NCBI RefSeq assembly: GCF_013369335.1
Contig: NZ_SZQJ01000002.1
Location: 41,287-105,286 of the forward strand
Length of the DNA stretch: 64,000 nucleotides
Origin: Vibrio sp. JPW-9-11-11
Lineage (GTDB): Bacteria; Pseudomonadota; Gammaproteobacteria; Enterobacterales; Vibrionaceae
Reading direction: 5' to 3'
Part shown: piece by piece, positions 41,160-51,912 of the stretch
Layout: every line of letters starts with the position of its first letter
Position numbering within the stretch: position 1 is the first letter of the stretch
Notes under the pieces: generated by a model
Told to the model about the DNA's origin: nothing
The model's database searches: none
The model's input: only the letters and a program-made list of their open reading frames with translations
Position numbers and translations under genes: made by a program

Positions 41160-41273
41160 ATGAAAGTTCGTGCTTCCGTTAAAAAAATCTGCCGTAACTG
41201 TAAAGTTATCAAGCGCAACGGTGTTGTTCGCGTGATTTGCAGTGAGCCAAAGCACAAGCAGCGCCAAGGCTAA
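41160..41273 (+). CDS. rpmJ: 50S ribosomal protein L36 (zinc-binding form)
   Basis: A 37-codon gene, [20 protein letters not shown]...KHKQRQG. The C-x2-C...C...H set marks the zinc-binding form; in many bacteria Zur represses an alternative zinc-free copy located elsewhere. An ACGGAG ribosome site precedes the ATG. Confidence 0.97.
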
Positions 41274-41290
41274 TAAGCAGAAATTTTTAC

Positions 41291-41319
41291 TTGATATATA
41301 AGGTAGTGTCGAGTATATT
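41291..41319 (+). promoter_or_regulatory. Alpha operon promoter
   Basis: TTGATA (41291-41296), 17-nt spacer, TATATT (41314-41319). The expected transcription start is near 41326. The -10 hexamer is also the loop of the spc terminator-like stem. Confidence 0.75.
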
Positions 41320-41335
41320 CCTCGGCCTACCTTTT
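41300..41335 (+). terminator. spc operon terminator-like hairpin overlapping the alpha promoter
   Basis: AAGGTAG-T-GTCGAG (41300-41313) pairs with CTCGGC-CTACCTT (41321-41333), one bulged T and one G-U pair, around loop TATATTC, followed by only TTTT in total. The weak T-tract would allow partial read-through into the alpha operon. Confidence 0.6.
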
Positions 41336-41440
41336 GCGTGCAAAAGAAGTAGTATTCCGCAGCGTATCCGAAACGGGCTTTGCTGCGGCTAATTCTTTTA
41401 TGAAACACTAGGAGTGAATAATGGCCCGTATTGCAGGCAT
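41330..41440 (+). ncRNA. Alpha operon ribosome binding site (S4-binding pseudoknot)
   Basis: The leader CCGAAACGGGCTTT (starting near 41368), CACTAGGAGTGAATA and the start of rpsM closely resemble the E. coli alpha operon leader, whose pseudoknot binds S4 to repress translation of rpsM. The same function is inferred from this similarity and position; the boundaries are approximate. Confidence 0.75.
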
Positions 41441-41777
41441 TAACATTCCTGATCAAAAACATGCTGTAATCGCACTAACTGCGATCTACGGCATCGGTAA
41501 GACTCGCTCTCAAGCTATCCTAGCTGAAGTGGGTATTGCTGAAAATGTTAAGATCAGTGAACTAACTGAAGAGCAGATCGATCAACTGCGTGATGGTGTA
41601 GCTAAATACACTGTAGAAGGTGATCTACGTCGTGAAGTATCTATGAACATCAAGCGTCTTATGGACCTTGGTTGTTACCGTGGTCTTCGTCATCGTCGCA
41701 GTCTACCACTACGTGGACAGCGTACTAAAACCAATGCTCGCACCCGTAAGGGTCCGCGTAAGCCGATCAAGAAATAA
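41421..41777 (+). CDS. rpsM: 30S ribosomal protein S13
   Basis: Head protein contacting P-site tRNA; first gene of the alpha operon and the target of S4 autoregulation. The 118-residue product starts [19 protein letters not shown] and ends [18 protein letters not shown]. Confidence 0.98.
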   Translation: MARIAGINIPDQKHAVIALTAIYGIGKTRSQAILAEVGIAENVKISELTEEQIDQLRDGVAKYTVEGDLRREVSMNIKRLMDLGCYRGLRHRRSLPLRGQRTKTNARTRKGPRKPIKK

Positions 41778-41789
41778 TCGGGAAGGTAG

Positions 41790-42185
<396 letters not shown>

Positions 42186-42212
42186 CGTTTTTTAGAATAC
42201 TGGAGAAAGATC

Positions 42213-42833
42213 ATGGCAAGATATTTGGGTCCTAAGCTGAAGCTTAGCCGTCGCGAAGGTACTGACTTATTCCTTAAGTCTGGTGTACGCGCGATCGATA
42301 CCAAGTGTAAAATTGATAACGCACCAGGTGTACACGGCGCTCGTCGCGGTCGTCTATCTGAGTATGGCGTTCAGCTTCGTGAGAAGCAAAAAGTTCGTCG
42401 TATGTACGGCGTTCTAGAAAAACAATTCCGTAACTACTACAAAGAAGCTGCACGTCTTAAAGGCAACACAGGTGAGAACCTACTTCAGCTTCTTGAAGGT
42501 CGTCTTGATAACGTAGTTTACCGCATGGGCTTTGGTGCGACTCGCGCAGAAGCACGTCAGCTAGTTAGCCACAAAGCTATCCTAGTTAACGGTAAAGTTG
42601 TAAACGTTCCTTCTTTCAAAGTTGCGGCAAATGACGTTGTTTCTATCCGCGAGAAAGCTAAACAGCAATCTCGTATCAAAGCTGCTCTAGAAGTTGCTGA
42701 ACAACGTGAAAAACCAACTTGGATTGAAGTAGATGGTGGTAAGATGGAAGGTACGTTCAAGCGTTTGCCTGAGCGTTCAGATCTATCTGCTGACATCAAC
42801 GAACAATTGATCGTCGAGCTTTACTCTAAGTAA
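42213..42833 (+). CDS. rpsD: 30S ribosomal protein S4
   Basis: Primary 16S binder, fidelity protein, and in E. coli the alpha-operon repressor. The 206-residue product starts [20 protein letters not shown] and has the S4 RNA-binding domain [20 protein letters not shown]. Confidence 0.98.
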   Translation: MARYLGPKLKLSRREGTDLFLKSGVRAIDTKCKIDNAPGVHGARRGRLSEYGVQLREKQKVRRMYGVLEKQFRNYYKEAARLKGNTGENLLQLLEGRLDNVVYRMGFGATRAEARQLVSHKAILVNGKVVNVPSFKVAANDVVSIREKAKQQSRIKAALEVAEQREKPTWIEVDGGKMEGTFKRLPERSDLSADINEQLIVELYSK

Positions 42834-42857
42834 GGTTTAAACTAAAGAGAGGACACA

Positions 42858-43850
42858 ATGCAGGGTTCTGTAACAGAATTTCTTAAGCCACGTCTTGTTG
42901 ACATCGAACAAGTTAGCACGACTCACGCAAAAGTAACTCTTGAGCCATTAGAGCGTGGTTTTGGCCATACTCTTGGTAATGCACTTCGCCGTATTCTTCT
43001 ATCTTCTATGCCAGGTTGTGCTGTAACAGAAGTAGAAATTGAAGGCGTACTTCATGAGTACAGTACTAAAGAAGGTGTTCAAGAAGACATTCTTGAAATC
43101 CTACTTAACCTTAAAGGTTTGGCTGTACGTGTTGCCGAAGGCAAAGATGAAGTGTTCATTACTTTGAACAAATCAGGCTCGGGCCCTGTGGTTGCAGGTG
43201 ACATCACCCATGATGGTGATGTAGAGATCGCTAACCCTGAACACGTTATTTGTCACCTTACTGATGACAACGCTGAGATCGCAATGCGTATCAAAGTTGA
43301 ACGTGGTCGTGGTTATGTTCCAGCTTCGGCTCGTATCCATACTGAAGAAGATGAGCGTCCAATTGGTCGCCTACTGGTTGACGCTACGTACAGCCCAGTA
43401 GACAAAATTGCTTATTCTGTTGAAGCCGCTCGTGTAGAGCAGCGTACAGATTTAGACAAGCTTGTTATCGACATGGAAACGAACGGTACTCTAGACCCTG
43501 AGGAAGCAATCCGTCGCGCAGCTACTATCCTAGCTGAGCAATTGGATGCGTTCGTAGATCTACGTGATGTACGTGTACCTGAGGAGAAGGAAGAGAAGCC
43601 AGAATTCGATCCGATCCTACTGCGTCCTGTAGACGATCTTGAACTAACAGTTCGCTCTGCTAACTGTTTGAAAGCAGAAGCGATTCACTACATCGGTGAT
43701 CTTGTACAGCGTACTGAGGTTGAGCTACTTAAAACGCCTAACCTGGGTAAAAAGTCTCTTACAGAGATCAAAGACGTACTTGCATCACGTGGTCTTTCTC
43801 TTGGCATGCGCCTAGAGAACTGGCCACCAGCGTCTATCGCTGAAGATTAA
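42858..43850 (+). CDS. rpoA: RNA polymerase subunit alpha
   Basis: Scaffold subunit of RNA polymerase: the N-terminal domain dimerises and the C-terminal domain binds UP elements and activators such as CRP. The 330-residue protein has [20 protein letters not shown], the [20 protein letters not shown] segment and the C-terminal [20 protein letters not shown]. coli alpha is 329 residues. Confidence 0.99.
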   Translation: MQGSVTEFLKPRLVDIEQVSTTHAKVTLEPLERGFGHTLGNALRRILLSSMPGCAVTEVEIEGVLHEYSTKEGVQEDILEILLNLKGLAVRVAEGKDEVFITLNKSGSGPVVAGDITHDGDVEIANPEHVICHLTDDNAEIAMRIKVERGRGYVPASARIHTEEDERPIGRLLVDATYSPVDKIAYSVEAARVEQRTDLDKLVIDMETNGTLDPEEAIRRAATILAEQLDAFVDLRDVRVPEEKEEKPEFDPILLRPVDDLELTVRSANCLKAEAIHYIGDLVQRTEVELLKTPNLGKKSLTEIKDVLASRGLSLGMRLENWPPASIAED

Positions 43851-43876
43851 TCGATAATAGTTAGAAGGATTAGGTC

Positions 43877-44257
43877 ATGCGCCATCGTAAGAGTGGTCGT
43901 CAACTCAACCGCAACAGCTCACATCGTAAAGCGATGTTTAGCAACATGGCTAGCTCTCTAGTACGTCATGAAGTTATCAAGACTACACTGCCAAAAGCAA
44001 AAGAGCTACGTCGCGTAGTTGAGCCTTTGATTACACTAGCTAAGACTGACAGCGTTGCTAACCGTCGTCTAGCATTTGCACGTACTCGTGACAACGAAGT
44101 AGTTGCAAAACTATTTAACGAACTAGGTCCACGTTTTGCTGCTCGTCAGGGCGGTTACACTCGTATCCTAAAAGCTGGTTTCCGTACTGGTGATAAAGCT
44201 CCAATGGCTTACATTGAGCTTGTAGATCGCCCAGCTGCTGAAGAAGCTGCTGAGTAA
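43877..44257 (+). CDS. rplQ: 50S ribosomal protein L17
   Basis: Last gene of the alpha operon; 126 residues, [20 protein letters not shown], with the [20 protein letters not shown] segment. A strong terminator follows. Confidence 0.98.
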   Translation: MRHRKSGRQLNRNSSHRKAMFSNMASSLVRHEVIKTTLPKAKELRRVVEPLITLAKTDSVANRRLAFARTRDNEVVAKLFNELGPRFAARQGGYTRILKAGFRTGDKAPMAYIELVDRPAAEEAAE

Positions 44258-44275
44258 TCAGGTTCGTATGAACGG

Positions 44276-44303
44276 AAAAGCCGAGCATTAGCTCGGCTTT
44301 TTT
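44276..44303 (+). terminator. Rho-independent terminator of the alpha operon
   Basis: AAAAGCCGAGC (44276-44286) pairs perfectly with GCTCGGCTTTT (44291-44301) around ATTA, then T. Confidence 0.93.
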
Positions 44304-44322
44304 GTGTCTGGAGCACTGAATA

Positions 44323-44350
44323 TAAAAACGGCGACCCAATGGTCGCCGTT
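44323..44350 (-). terminator. Rho-independent terminator of fklB
   Basis: AACGGCGACC (44327-44336) pairs with GGTCGCCGTT (44341-44350) around CAAT; the minus-strand reading ends in TTTTTATATT. Confidence 0.88.
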
Positions 44351-44376
44351 ATACATTACTTAGATTTCGCTAGAAA

Positions 44377-44997
44377 TTAAAGAATGTCTAGAAGCTCAAC
44401 TTCGAACACTAGTGCAGCAAATGGAGGGATAGCCGCGCCAGCGCCACGTTCACCGTATGCGAGATCTTGTGGAATGTAGAGTTTCCATTTAGAACCTACA
44501 GGCATTAGTTGAAGTGCTTCAACCCAGCCTTTGATCACGCCAGTTACTGGGAACTCAGCAGGTTGACCGCGAGAAACAGAGCTGTCGAAAACCGTACCGT
44601 CAGTTAGTTCACCGTGGTAGTGAACACGAACTTGCTTGTCAGAAGTTGGGATCTCACCTGTACCTTCAGTAATGACTTCGTACTGTAGACCAGATTCAAG
44701 AACGGTTACTTCCGAACGTAGAGCGTTATCTTTTAGGAATGCTTCACCGTCCGCAGCGGCAATTTTTGCTGCTTCTTGACGTGCTGATTCCATACGAGTG
44801 TGCAGCTCTTGTAGAGCGGTATTGATCTCGTCGATTTCGATAGCTGGTTGCTCACCAACTAACGCGGTTGCAATACCTGCAGCGATAGCGTCAACGTTAA
44901 GACCTTCTAGACCTGAACCTGCTAGTTGCTGGCCCATTTGTAGACCGATACCGTAGCTCGCTTTTTGCTCTACAGTGTCAAATTTTACTTCAGACAT
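44377..44997 (-). CDS. fklB: FKBP-type peptidyl-prolyl isomerase FklB (FKBP22)
   Basis: Prolyl isomerase with an N-terminal dimerisation domain. I chose ATG 44997, giving [20 protein letters not shown] and 206 residues, equal to E. coli FklB; the open frame runs 72 codons further without similarity. The FKBP domain (about residues 110-206) has [32 protein letters not shown] and [20 protein letters not shown]. There is no signal peptide, unlike FkpA. It is divergent from the OapA-like gene. Confidence 0.95.
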   Translation of the reverse strand: MSEVKFDTVEQKASYGIGLQMGQQLAGSGLEGLNVDAIAAGIATALVGEQPAIEIDEINTALQELHTRMESARQEAAKIAAADGEAFLKDNALRSEVTVLESGLQYEVITEGTGEIPTSDKQVRVHYHGELTDGTVFDSSVSRGQPAEFPVTGVIKGWVEALQLMPVGSKWKLYIPQDLAYGERGAGAAIPPFAALVFEVELLDIL

Positions 44998-45229
44998 GGT
45001 GTCTCTCTTTTTATGGTGTATAAAGTGCCCAAGGATACCAGTTATGAGTTCATGATGAAATGGCTCGGGTAGATTCCTCTTGTCTTGTCCACGATGAGAG
45101 CGGTCTCTCTTTTTGACCAGTTTTAGGCTATTTTTGACTGAGCGATTACCAACATTCGACAAAATTCCTATACTGATAGCCGCTTGGTTTTTATACTTAA
45201 TAACGTTAGCCATTTGGAGATGAATTGCG

Positions 45230-45802
45230 ATGAATCGCAGAAAGAAAAAGAGACAGCAACAAGTGGACTATGTTGAATTAGTCACAACAAAACTCAGCTC
45301 GATAGACTGGTCTAACCCAACGCATAGAGTCAGAGCGCAGTGGCATACATTACCGAAACTCCATCAGCGCGCGTTAATGGTCTTGGCACCACTTCTACTT
45401 TTGCTATTGATTCTGCCCGCGCCGAATGCTGAGGTGGTCAAGGAGACTTCTGAGCCGCAAGTCAATGAACGCGTCGCCGTCGACATCAATACTCGAAGTT
45501 TGAGCGAGCAGAAAAGTGTCGCGCAGCAAGTCCCGGCTTCAGACATTTGGAAAGAGTATCAAGTTAAGAGTGGTGACACCTTAGCAAAAGTATTTCGTAG
45601 TAATGGTTTGGCTATGGCTGATTTGAACGCTTTAGTTAAAGTAGAAGGGGCAGACAAGCCTCTAAGTCAAATTAAACAAGGACAATTGGTTCGCTTCAAA
45701 CTGGACGAAAATGGTCAGTTAGACATTCTTCAATTGGAAAAAAGTAATCAATCTGTGATGTTCTTTCGGCTTTCTGATGGTGGTTTTGGCCGCAGCAAAT
45801 AG
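45230..45802 (+). CDS. OapA-like protein with LysM-like domain
   Basis: A 190-residue inner-membrane-anchored protein: a basic N-terminus ([11 protein letters not shown]) followed by an OapA-type helix ([20 protein letters not shown], about residues 44-63), a periplasmic linker, and a LysM-like region [20 protein letters not shown] at about residues 110-129. Haemophilus OapA links colony opacity and adherence; here a peptidoglycan-binding or division-related role is inferred from the domain. The last 55 nt overlap the 3' end of the convergent DMT gene. Confidence 0.82.
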   Translation: MNRRKKKRQQQVDYVELVTTKLSSIDWSNPTHRVRAQWHTLPKLHQRALMVLAPLLLLLLILPAPNAEVVKETSEPQVNERVAVDINTRSLSEQKSVAQQVPASDIWKEYQVKSGDTLAKVFRSNGLAMADLNALVKVEGADKPLSQIKQGQLVRFKLDENGQLDILQLEKSNQSVMFFRLSDGGFGRSK

Positions 45803-46650
45803 CGCAGCCGTTGCCACGGTATTAGCGGAATAACTATCATGACAATCCCTAGTGCCGTTATCCAATCTGGTATTTCGTTAAATCCCACCACTCCCAATAT
45901 GACCACAAAGATTAATCCAGAATTTTCGGCAATGGCAATATTGCCGGCAGGAGCACGTCGATAGGCAATTACGGCTAAGCCATTGTAGAGTAGGATCAAG
46001 CTCGCACTGGCTAGAATTAGCAGTAAGTTGGTAAGAGTGATCGGAGCCCAGTAGAGCCAAGCCAGCAGAGCAGATATCGGCATGGATAACAACGATGTCC
46101 AAAACAGTGTCGTGATAACATTTTGTTCGCTCGGAAGCTGACGAGCACTGAGATTGAAAAGTGCGAGAGTAAAGGTGGTGCCGAGAGCGAATATAGCCGC
46201 CCAGTGAAACTCTGACGGACGTAAAACAACCAGTACACCAGCAAAGCCAAATATCGAAGCGACCCAACGTGAGAGAGACGTTTTCTCATTGAGCAGCAGT
46301 ACAGCCAAAGGCAGCATCAACAAGGGCGCGGCATAGAATACTGCGTTGGCTGTGGCTAAGGTTAGGTGGGTTATTGCTACCATCATACAACCACTGCCGA
46401 TAACAATCAGGTGGGCTCGAAAGAGGTTGAGTTTGGGGCTTCTCAAACGTCTTGCATCGGGTGTTTGAGCTAGCCACAGAGGCAAGATCACCAGCGTAGA
46501 AATCAATTGACGTAAAAAGACATATTGAAAAGTAGAGACTTGCCCATCTAGCAATTTAACTGCGCCATCGGATAGCGAAGCGGCGAGGTTACCTATAATC
46601 AACAGCAAGATAGCGCTGTATGTCGCCGAAATTGACACCTTACTTCTCAA
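45748..46650 (-). CDS. EamA/DMT-family transporter
   Basis: About ten hydrophobic helices in a 300-residue inner-membrane protein, with two EamA repeats (ASLSDGAVKLLDGQVSTFQY in the first; YNGLAVIAYRRAPAGNIAIA in the second). Substrate unknown. The 46650 start is TTG and overlaps elaA by 11 nt; the GTG at 46638 is an alternative. The C-terminus overlaps the OapA-like gene tail-to-tail by 55 nt, an unusually long convergent overlap. Confidence 0.85.
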   Translation of the reverse strand: MRSKVSISATYSAILLLIIGNLAASLSDGAVKLLDGQVSTFQYVFLRQLISTLVILPLWLAQTPDARRLRSPKLNLFRAHLIVIGSGCMMVAITHLTLATANAVFYAAPLLMLPLAVLLLNEKTSLSRWVASIFGFAGVLVVLRPSEFHWAAIFALGTTFTLALFNLSARQLPSEQNVITTLFWTSLLSMPISALLAWLYWAPITLTNLLLILASASLILLYNGLAVIAYRRAPAGNIAIAENSGLIFVVILGVVGFNEIPDWITALGIVMIVIPLIPWQRLRYLLRPKPPSESRKNITD

Positions 46651-47092
46651 GCTTCATGTCGATATGAGGAATATCGTCTTCAAGATACATCTCTGAAGTT
46701 TGAACAAAGCCATGTTGTTGATAAAAGCTTTGTAGGTGTTGCTGAGCGCCTATTTCAATACTGTCGTTTGGCCATAACAACTGACAGCTTTCGAGCGCTT
46801 GTTTGAGCAATTGGTGACCCAGTCCATCGCCACGTTCTGTGATTGCTGTTGCGACGCGACCAATACTGACGCATGGATAGCTAACCCCTTTCGGTAGTAG
46901 ACGTGCACAGGCAACCAGTAGCTCGTGTTTATAGCCAAGGAGATGATAAACCTCCTGTTGGTGATCTTTATCATCCAGTTCGGGGTAGGGGCAGTTCTGT
47001 TCGACAACAAAGACATCAACGCGCAATTTGAGCAATTGATACAGCTGAGTGGTGGTAAGTTGGGAAAAAGGAACAAGCTGCCATTCAATCAT
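46640..47092 (-). CDS. elaA: GNAT family acetyltransferase ElaA
   Basis: GCN5-related N-acetyltransferase of 150 residues. The start MIEWQLVPFSQL and the LLKLRVDVFVVEQNCPYPEL segment match E. coli ElaA closely; the acetyl-CoA loop is RVATAITERGDGLGHQLL. Substrate unknown. It overlaps the DMT transporter start by 11 nt, so the two are likely co-transcribed. Confidence 0.92.
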   Translation of the reverse strand: MIEWQLVPFSQLTTTQLYQLLKLRVDVFVVEQNCPYPELDDKDHQQEVYHLLGYKHELLVACARLLPKGVSYPCVSIGRVATAITERGDGLGHQLLKQALESCQLLWPNDSIEIGAQQHLQSFYQQHGFVQTSEMYLEDDIPHIDMKLEK

Positions 47093-47162
47093 CGTACTAT
47101 TGCCTTAGTGCTGAGTTTGACGTGAATGTAGCAACTCTACCTAAGTTCGACATTAACAATTG

Positions 47163-47726
47163 TTAACTTTGCGCCCGCTTTTTGATACGACTTAAACTAA
47201 TTGATGTAATGCCTAAGTAAGCGGCAATTTGATAGTCGTTGAGCCTGTCGAGTAAATGAGGAAAATTGCGACAGAATAATTCGTAACGCTGTTCTGGACT
47301 ATAAAGCAGCATAAAGCGCTCCTTGTTTTCTTTGTGCATCAACTGCGTTTCGAGCAGTTTGAGATAAATGCTGTGTTTCTCAGCTCGCCACGCCCTCAGC
47401 GTATCAACCGGTAAGGCGATGAGGGTACAAGGGGTGAGTGATTCTAATAAGTAAGGCGAGGTTTGCTGTTTGATTAAACTTTCAAAGCCGATAATCCAGT
47501 CGTTCTCCCAATAAAACTCCTTGCTGAACTCTTTGCCTTTGTCGGTAAGATAGGCTGAGTGACAGATCCCCTCTAATAACAGATAGATTTCTGTCGCGAT
47601 TTGGCCTTGGTGAAGTAAAATATGGCGTGTTGGTAGCTCAATCCGTTGAGCGGAACGGCATAGTTGCTGCGCTTCGCTAGAGTTAAAACCATAACTGAGA
47701 AGTTGTTGCTGAAATCCCTCTAACAT
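47163..47726 (-). CDS. Crp/Fnr family transcriptional regulator
   Basis: I chose ATG 47726 (MLEGFQQQLLSYGF, with GGAAAAG upstream), giving 187 residues; the longer frame reads through the cpdB terminator. The N-terminal half is a cyclic-nucleotide-binding-like fold (LPTRHILLHQGQIATEIYLL) and the C-terminal half a helix-turn-helix (NDYQIAAYLGITSISLSRIK). It lacks the cAMP-pocket RxA motif of CRP and the Cys cluster of FNR, so the ligand is unknown. Confidence 0.85.
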   Translation of the reverse strand: MLEGFQQQLLSYGFNSSEAQQLCRSAQRIELPTRHILLHQGQIATEIYLLLEGICHSAYLTDKGKEFSKEFYWENDWIIGFESLIKQQTSPYLLESLTPCTLIALPVDTLRAWRAEKHSIYLKLLETQLMHKENKERFMLLYSPEQRYELFCRNFPHLLDRLNDYQIAAYLGITSISLSRIKKRAQS

Positions 47727-47785
47727 CGTGACTTTTCCTATGAGTGACAATGGGCGAATTCTACCCGCTTTAATTGATGCTGAGA

Positions 47786-47816
47786 ATAAAAAAGCCGCGA
47801 ACAACATCGCGGCTTT
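47786..47816 (-). terminator. Rho-independent terminator of cpdB
   Basis: AAAGCCGCGA (47791-47800) pairs with TCGCGGCTTT (47807-47816); read on the minus strand a T-tract follows. Confidence 0.88.
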
Positions 47817-47835
47817 GGCTGGAAAAAATTAGCGA

Positions 47836-49797
47836 TTATTTTTGTAAATCAATTTGGTAAATCGCAAAGCCTACGTCATCAGTACCCACACGTTTCATTG
47901 GGTATAATCCTTTCTCTTCAATAAATTTCGCTGCCTTATCACTTGGTGATGTTTCAAAGCGAATGTCTAATTGCTTATCGGATTTGATCGGCGCAAATGT
48001 CCAGTTGTTGTCAGCACTTGGCGTGAACTCACCTTTTTCTTCACTTACACGAGTGATGTAAGAGGCGATGACTGAGCGGTTTTCATCGGGCGAATCGAAA
48101 GCGACAAACTCGGAACCGGTACCTGGGAACTTGTTGCTGTAGGCGCGATAGTTATTTGTCGCGATGATGAAGCCCTGCTTCATATCAATTGGCTTACCTT
48201 GATAAGTCAAATTCACGATCCGCTCGGCCTCGCCGTTAACGGGTTTGCAGTTACCGTCGTATTTCGCAGGCTTAGTGACATCGATTTGGTAGTTCAGACC
48301 ATCAATTACGTCAAAGTTATAAGTACGGAAACCATCCCAGTCGATCAGGCTTTGTGGAGCGGTACTGTTCACGTCGATTTGCTTAAACTGACCAGCAGTA
48401 CATTCTAACCACTCTTTCACTTCTTTACCTGTGACCTTCATTGCCACAAGCGTGTTCGGATATAGGTACAGGTCGGCAGCGTTACGGAATGTTAGCTGAC
48501 CAGACTCGACTTCCGTAAAGTTGGCGGGGTCGTTCTTACGGCCACCGGCTTTAAAAGGGGCAGCGGCAGAAAGCACGGGAATATCTGCGAGATCGGGATC
48601 GCCTTGGATGAAGCGTTCAACGTAATCTTTTTGAGCAAGGTTAACAATTTGTACCGTAGGATCATCTTGTACTAGCGCTAGGAAGCTGTACATCACATCG
48701 CTTGCTTTACCTATGGGTTGGTTGACGAAATCGCGGGTCCCTTTGTGGTCTGCTTCAAGCGCTTTAACCATCTCAGCATCCGCGTCTGCTAGAGAGGTCT
48801 TGGTTTTCTTGTCGTAAATAGGACGAGCTTCAGTTTGACCTTTAACGACAACCCATTGGCCATCTTGCTCTTTTAGCTCAAGGTCAATCACGCCAACGTG
48901 GCTGCCCCAGCGGCCAGGCATCACAGCTGCGACACCATTGATGGTGCCGTTTGTGTTGTCAACGCCAGGGATGTTGTCGAAACCTTTACCAGGGAATACC
49001 GCATGGGAGTGACCAAAGGCAATCGCATCGATACCTTCTACTTGAGACAGGTAGTAAGTGGAGTTTTCTGCGCCGACTTTATGTGGGTCTGAAGAGACGC
49101 CAGAGTGTGGAATTGCGACGATGACATCAGCACCTTCTGCTTTCATCTGAGGAACGAGTTTTTCAGCTGTTTCCTTGATGTCTTTGGCAAACACTTTGCC
49201 TTCGAGGTTTTTCTTGTCCCACACCATGATTTGAGGTGGTACGAAGCCGATGTAGCCGACTTTAATTTGGTGTTCTACGCCATCCACATCTTTGAATGTG
49301 TGTGACTTAATAATGTATGGCTTGAAATAGTGCTCGCCGGTTTTTTTGTCGAACACGTTGGCGCTGATGTATGGAAAGTCAGCATCGTTGATAGTTTCAG
49401 CTAAGAACTCAAGGCCGTAGTTAAACTCGTGGTTACCAATGTTTCCGACATCGTAGTTCAATAGATTCATCGCTTTATAGACGGGGTGAACGTCACCTTT
49501 CTCGATGCCTTTTGCCGCCATGTAGTCGCCCATCGGGCTACCTTGGATTAGGTCACCGTTATCCACTAAGACACTGTTCTCTACCTCGGCTTGTGCTTGT
49601 TTGACTAGAGTAGCGGTGCGGGTAAGACCTATTTTTTGTGAAGGTTTGTCCTTGTAGTAGTCATAATCCATTACGTTGGTGTGAATATCAGTCGTTTCGA
49701 CAATACGAAGTTTGATCGTATCTGCAATTGCCGGACCTGCCATAGTCAACATACCGCCAAGTACGGCAAGAGACAGAGGTTTCACTGCTACTTTCAT
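47836..49797 (-). CDS. cpdB: 2',3'-cyclic-nucleotide 2'-phosphodiesterase/3'-nucleotidase
   Basis: Periplasmic bifunctional phosphatase that salvages nucleotides from outside the cell. I chose ATG 49797 (GGAGC upstream), giving 653 residues beginning [16 protein letters not shown], a signal peptide ending AIADTIK. The metallophosphatase domain has [42 protein letters not shown] and GHSHAVFPG; the C-terminal half is a 5'-nucleotidase domain. It complements the secreted nuclease near the start of the window. Confidence 0.96.
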   Translation of the reverse strand: MKVAVKPLSLAVLGGMLTMAGPAIADTIKLRIVETTDIHTNVMDYDYYKDKPSQKIGLTRTATLVKQAQAEVENSVLVDNGDLIQGSPMGDYMAAKGIEKGDVHPVYKAMNLLNYDVGNIGNHEFNYGLEFLAETINDADFPYISANVFDKKTGEHYFKPYIIKSHTFKDVDGVEHQIKVGYIGFVPPQIMVWDKKNLEGKVFAKDIKETAEKLVPQMKAEGADVIVAIPHSGVSSDPHKVGAENSTYYLSQVEGIDAIAFGHSHAVFPGKGFDNIPGVDNTNGTINGVAAVMPGRWGSHVGVIDLELKEQDGQWVVVKGQTEARPIYDKKTKTSLADADAEMVKALEADHKGTRDFVNQPIGKASDVMYSFLALVQDDPTVQIVNLAQKDYVERFIQGDPDLADIPVLSAAAPFKAGGRKNDPANFTEVESGQLTFRNAADLYLYPNTLVAMKVTGKEVKEWLECTAGQFKQIDVNSTAPQSLIDWDGFRTYNFDVIDGLNYQIDVTKPAKYDGNCKPVNGEAERIVNLTYQGKPIDMKQGFIIATNNYRAYSNKFPGTGSEFVAFDSPDENRSVIASYITRVSEEKGEFTPSADNNWTFAPIKSDKQLDIRFETSPSDKAAKFIEEKGLYPMKRVGTDDVGFAIYQIDLQK

Positions 49798-50017
49798 TTT
49801 TAGCTCCGATAGCGTTTTTATAGACCTGCATAATGTAACAAAATGAAATGAAACAATGATTTCACTCACTAGCAAATTGTGATGTGAGGCGATTGGTATG
49901 CTCTATTCTGTCGATAATCTCTCAAAACGATTAAGGCTTGAACAAGCTTATGCCAACTCCTTATCATAAAACGGTATAAAAAATGAAATTTTAGAATTTC
50001 AGGTAATATAACTAGAG

Positions 50018-50060
50018 CGCCATAATGCCTAGACCAACGAAATAGGGCGACATTATGGCG
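50018..50060 (+). promoter_or_regulatory. Inverted repeat covering the cobA start codon
   Basis: CGCCATAATG (50018-50027) and CATTATGGCG (50051-50060) are perfect 10-bp arms; the second arm contains the cobA ATG (50055-50057). The ribosome-site candidate AGGG is in the loop. In mRNA this could mask the start codon. A further AT-rich repeat, TGAAATT/AATTTCA, lies at 49984-50001. Confidence 0.45.
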
Positions 50061-50927
50061 AGCAAGGATACGATTTCTCAATTTCCTCTGAGTAATCAGC
50101 GTGCACAGCGTACCAATCAAACAGATTTAAACTCCATCGGCACAAGTGTGCTGTCACAGGGAGAAGTGGCCTTAGTGGGCGCAGGCCCTGGTGATGTGGA
50201 GTTGCTAACCATTAAAGCGATGCGTTTTCTGCAACAAGCAGATGTGGTGTTGTACGACTATCTCGTATCGGATGACATTATGGCGCTAGTTCCTAGCGAT
50301 GCCATCTTAGTTTGTGTGGGTAAGCGCGCTGGTCACCATAGCGTTCCCCAAGAGAAAACTAACCAACTGCTGCTCGACTTTGCCTTGCAAGGATATCGTG
50401 TTGTACGGATTAAGGGTGGTGATCCATTTATTTTCGGTCGTGGTGGTGAAGAGCTTGAAGTGTTAGCCGCTGCCGGTGTCGCTTTTCACGTTGTGCCAGG
50501 GATTACCGCCGCTGCCGGTGCTACTGCGTACGCTGGTATCCCACTAACCCATCGTGACTATGCCCAATCGGCGATGTTTATTACCGGCCATCTTAAAGCC
50601 GAAAGTGACCAAATGGACTGGTCGACGCTAGCGCGAGGTAATCAAACTCTAGTCATCTATATGGGCTTAATGAAATCTGAGCACATTCAAGCTCAACTGA
50701 TTGAGCACGGACGTCAGTCTGATACCCCAATCGCCATTATTGAGCGCGGCACTCAACGCGAACAAAAAGTATTCAAAGGTCAGTTAGCTCAACTTGCTGA
50801 CCTTGCAAAAGACGCGCAGGCACCATCATTGATTGTGATTGGTGAGGTTGTGTCTCTGTCAGAGCAGTTGGCTTGGTTTGAGCCACAGCCTGAAGCGGCC
50901 AATAACTTACAGCGTCAGACTGCCTAA
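50055..50927 (+). CDS. cobA: Uroporphyrinogen-III C-methyltransferase
   Basis: SAM-dependent methylation of uroporphyrinogen III to precorrin-2, first step to siroheme, the cofactor of CysI. The 290-residue protein has a short N-terminal extension, then [35 protein letters not shown] and [20 protein letters not shown], all hallmark SUMT motifs. It corresponds to the C-terminal part of enterobacterial CysG without the dehydrogenase/chelatase part, so that function must be elsewhere. First gene of the cobA-cysD-cysN-permease-cysC run. Confidence 0.95.
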   Translation: MASKDTISQFPLSNQRAQRTNQTDLNSIGTSVLSQGEVALVGAGPGDVELLTIKAMRFLQQADVVLYDYLVSDDIMALVPSDAILVCVGKRAGHHSVPQEKTNQLLLDFALQGYRVVRIKGGDPFIFGRGGEELEVLAAAGVAFHVVPGITAAAGATAYAGIPLTHRDYAQSAMFITGHLKAESDQMDWSTLARGNQTLVIYMGLMKSEHIQAQLIEHGRQSDTPIAIIERGTQREQKVFKGQLAQLADLAKDAQAPSLIVIGEVVSLSEQLAWFEPQPEAANNLQRQTA

Positions 50928-50985
50928 CTCACGCCATTTTTTAGATTAGCCACAGGCTCATTGAGCCGAAAAGGAAGCAACTAAC

Positions 50986-51894
50986 ATGGACCAAGAACGT
51001 TTAACCCACTTAAAGCAACTCGAAGCGGAGAGTATTCACATTATTCGTGAAGTCGCCGCCGAGTTTGATAATCCAGTGATGATGTATTCGATCGGTAAAG
51101 ATTCGTCGGTCATGCTTCACTTGGCACGCAAAGCGTTTTATCCGGGTAAGATTCCATTCCCTCTTTTGCATGTCGATACCGACTGGAAGTTCAAAGAGAT
51201 GATCAAGTTTCGCGATCGTACCGCGGAAAAATATGGATTTGAGCTTTTAGTCCATAAGAACCCAGAAGGTCTGGCGATGGGGTGTAGCCCATTTACGCAT
51301 GGGTCGTCTAAGCACACCGATATTATGAAAACTCAAGGTTTGAAGCAGGCGCTGAATAAGTATGGCTTCGATGCCGCTTTTGGTGGCGCGCGTCGTGATG
51401 AAGAGAAATCACGTGCCAAAGAGCGAGTTTACTCATTCCGCGATAAGCATCATACCTGGGATCCTAAAAATCAGCGTCCAGAGCTATGGCGTACGTATAA
51501 CGGTCAAATTAACAAAGGGGAAAGCATTCGTGTGTTCCCGTTATCCAACTGGACTGAGCTCGATATCTGGCAATACATCTATCTAGAAAATATCGAGATT
51601 GTGCCACTTTATCTCGCGGATACCCGCCCTGTGGTTGAGCGCGACGGCATGTTGATCATGGTAGACGATGATCGTATGGAGCTTGAGCCTGGTGAGAAGG
51701 TTGAGCATAAAAGTGTCCGTTTCCGGACTTTGGGCTGTTACCCATTAACAGGTGCGATTGAATCTGAAGCTAATACGCTGACGGGCATTATCGAAGAGAT
51801 GTTAGTGGCGACATCAAGTGAGCGTCAAGGCCGTGCGATCGACCACGATCAATCTGGATCGATGGAACTGAAAAAACGCCAAGGCTACTTCTAA
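50986..51894 (+). CDS. cysD: Sulfate adenylyltransferase subunit 2
   Basis: ATP sulfurylase small subunit: forms adenosine 5'-phosphosulfate (APS) from ATP and sulfate, driven by CysN GTPase. The 302-residue protein, equal to E. coli CysD, has the PP-loop [16 protein letters not shown] near residues 42-57 and [16 protein letters not shown]. Ribosome site AAGGAAG precedes the ATG. Only 18 nt separate it from cysN. Confidence 0.97.
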   Translation: MDQERLTHLKQLEAESIHIIREVAAEFDNPVMMYSIGKDSSVMLHLARKAFYPGKIPFPLLHVDTDWKFKEMIKFRDRTAEKYGFELLVHKNPEGLAMGCSPFTHGSSKHTDIMKTQGLKQALNKYGFDAAFGGARRDEEKSRAKERVYSFRDKHHTWDPKNQRPELWRTYNGQINKGESIRVFPLSNWTELDIWQYIYLENIEIVPLYLADTRPVVERDGMLIMVDDDRMELEPGEKVEHKSVRFRTLGCYPLTGAIESEANTLTGIIEEMLVATSSERQGRAIDHDQSGSMELKKRQGYF

Positions 51895-51912
51895 GGATTG
51901 AGGAAAAATAAG

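Noticed and set aside
44998..45213. 72-codon N-terminal extension of fklB
   Set aside because: No similarity to FKBP proteins; MSEVKFDTV matches the known N-terminus and length.
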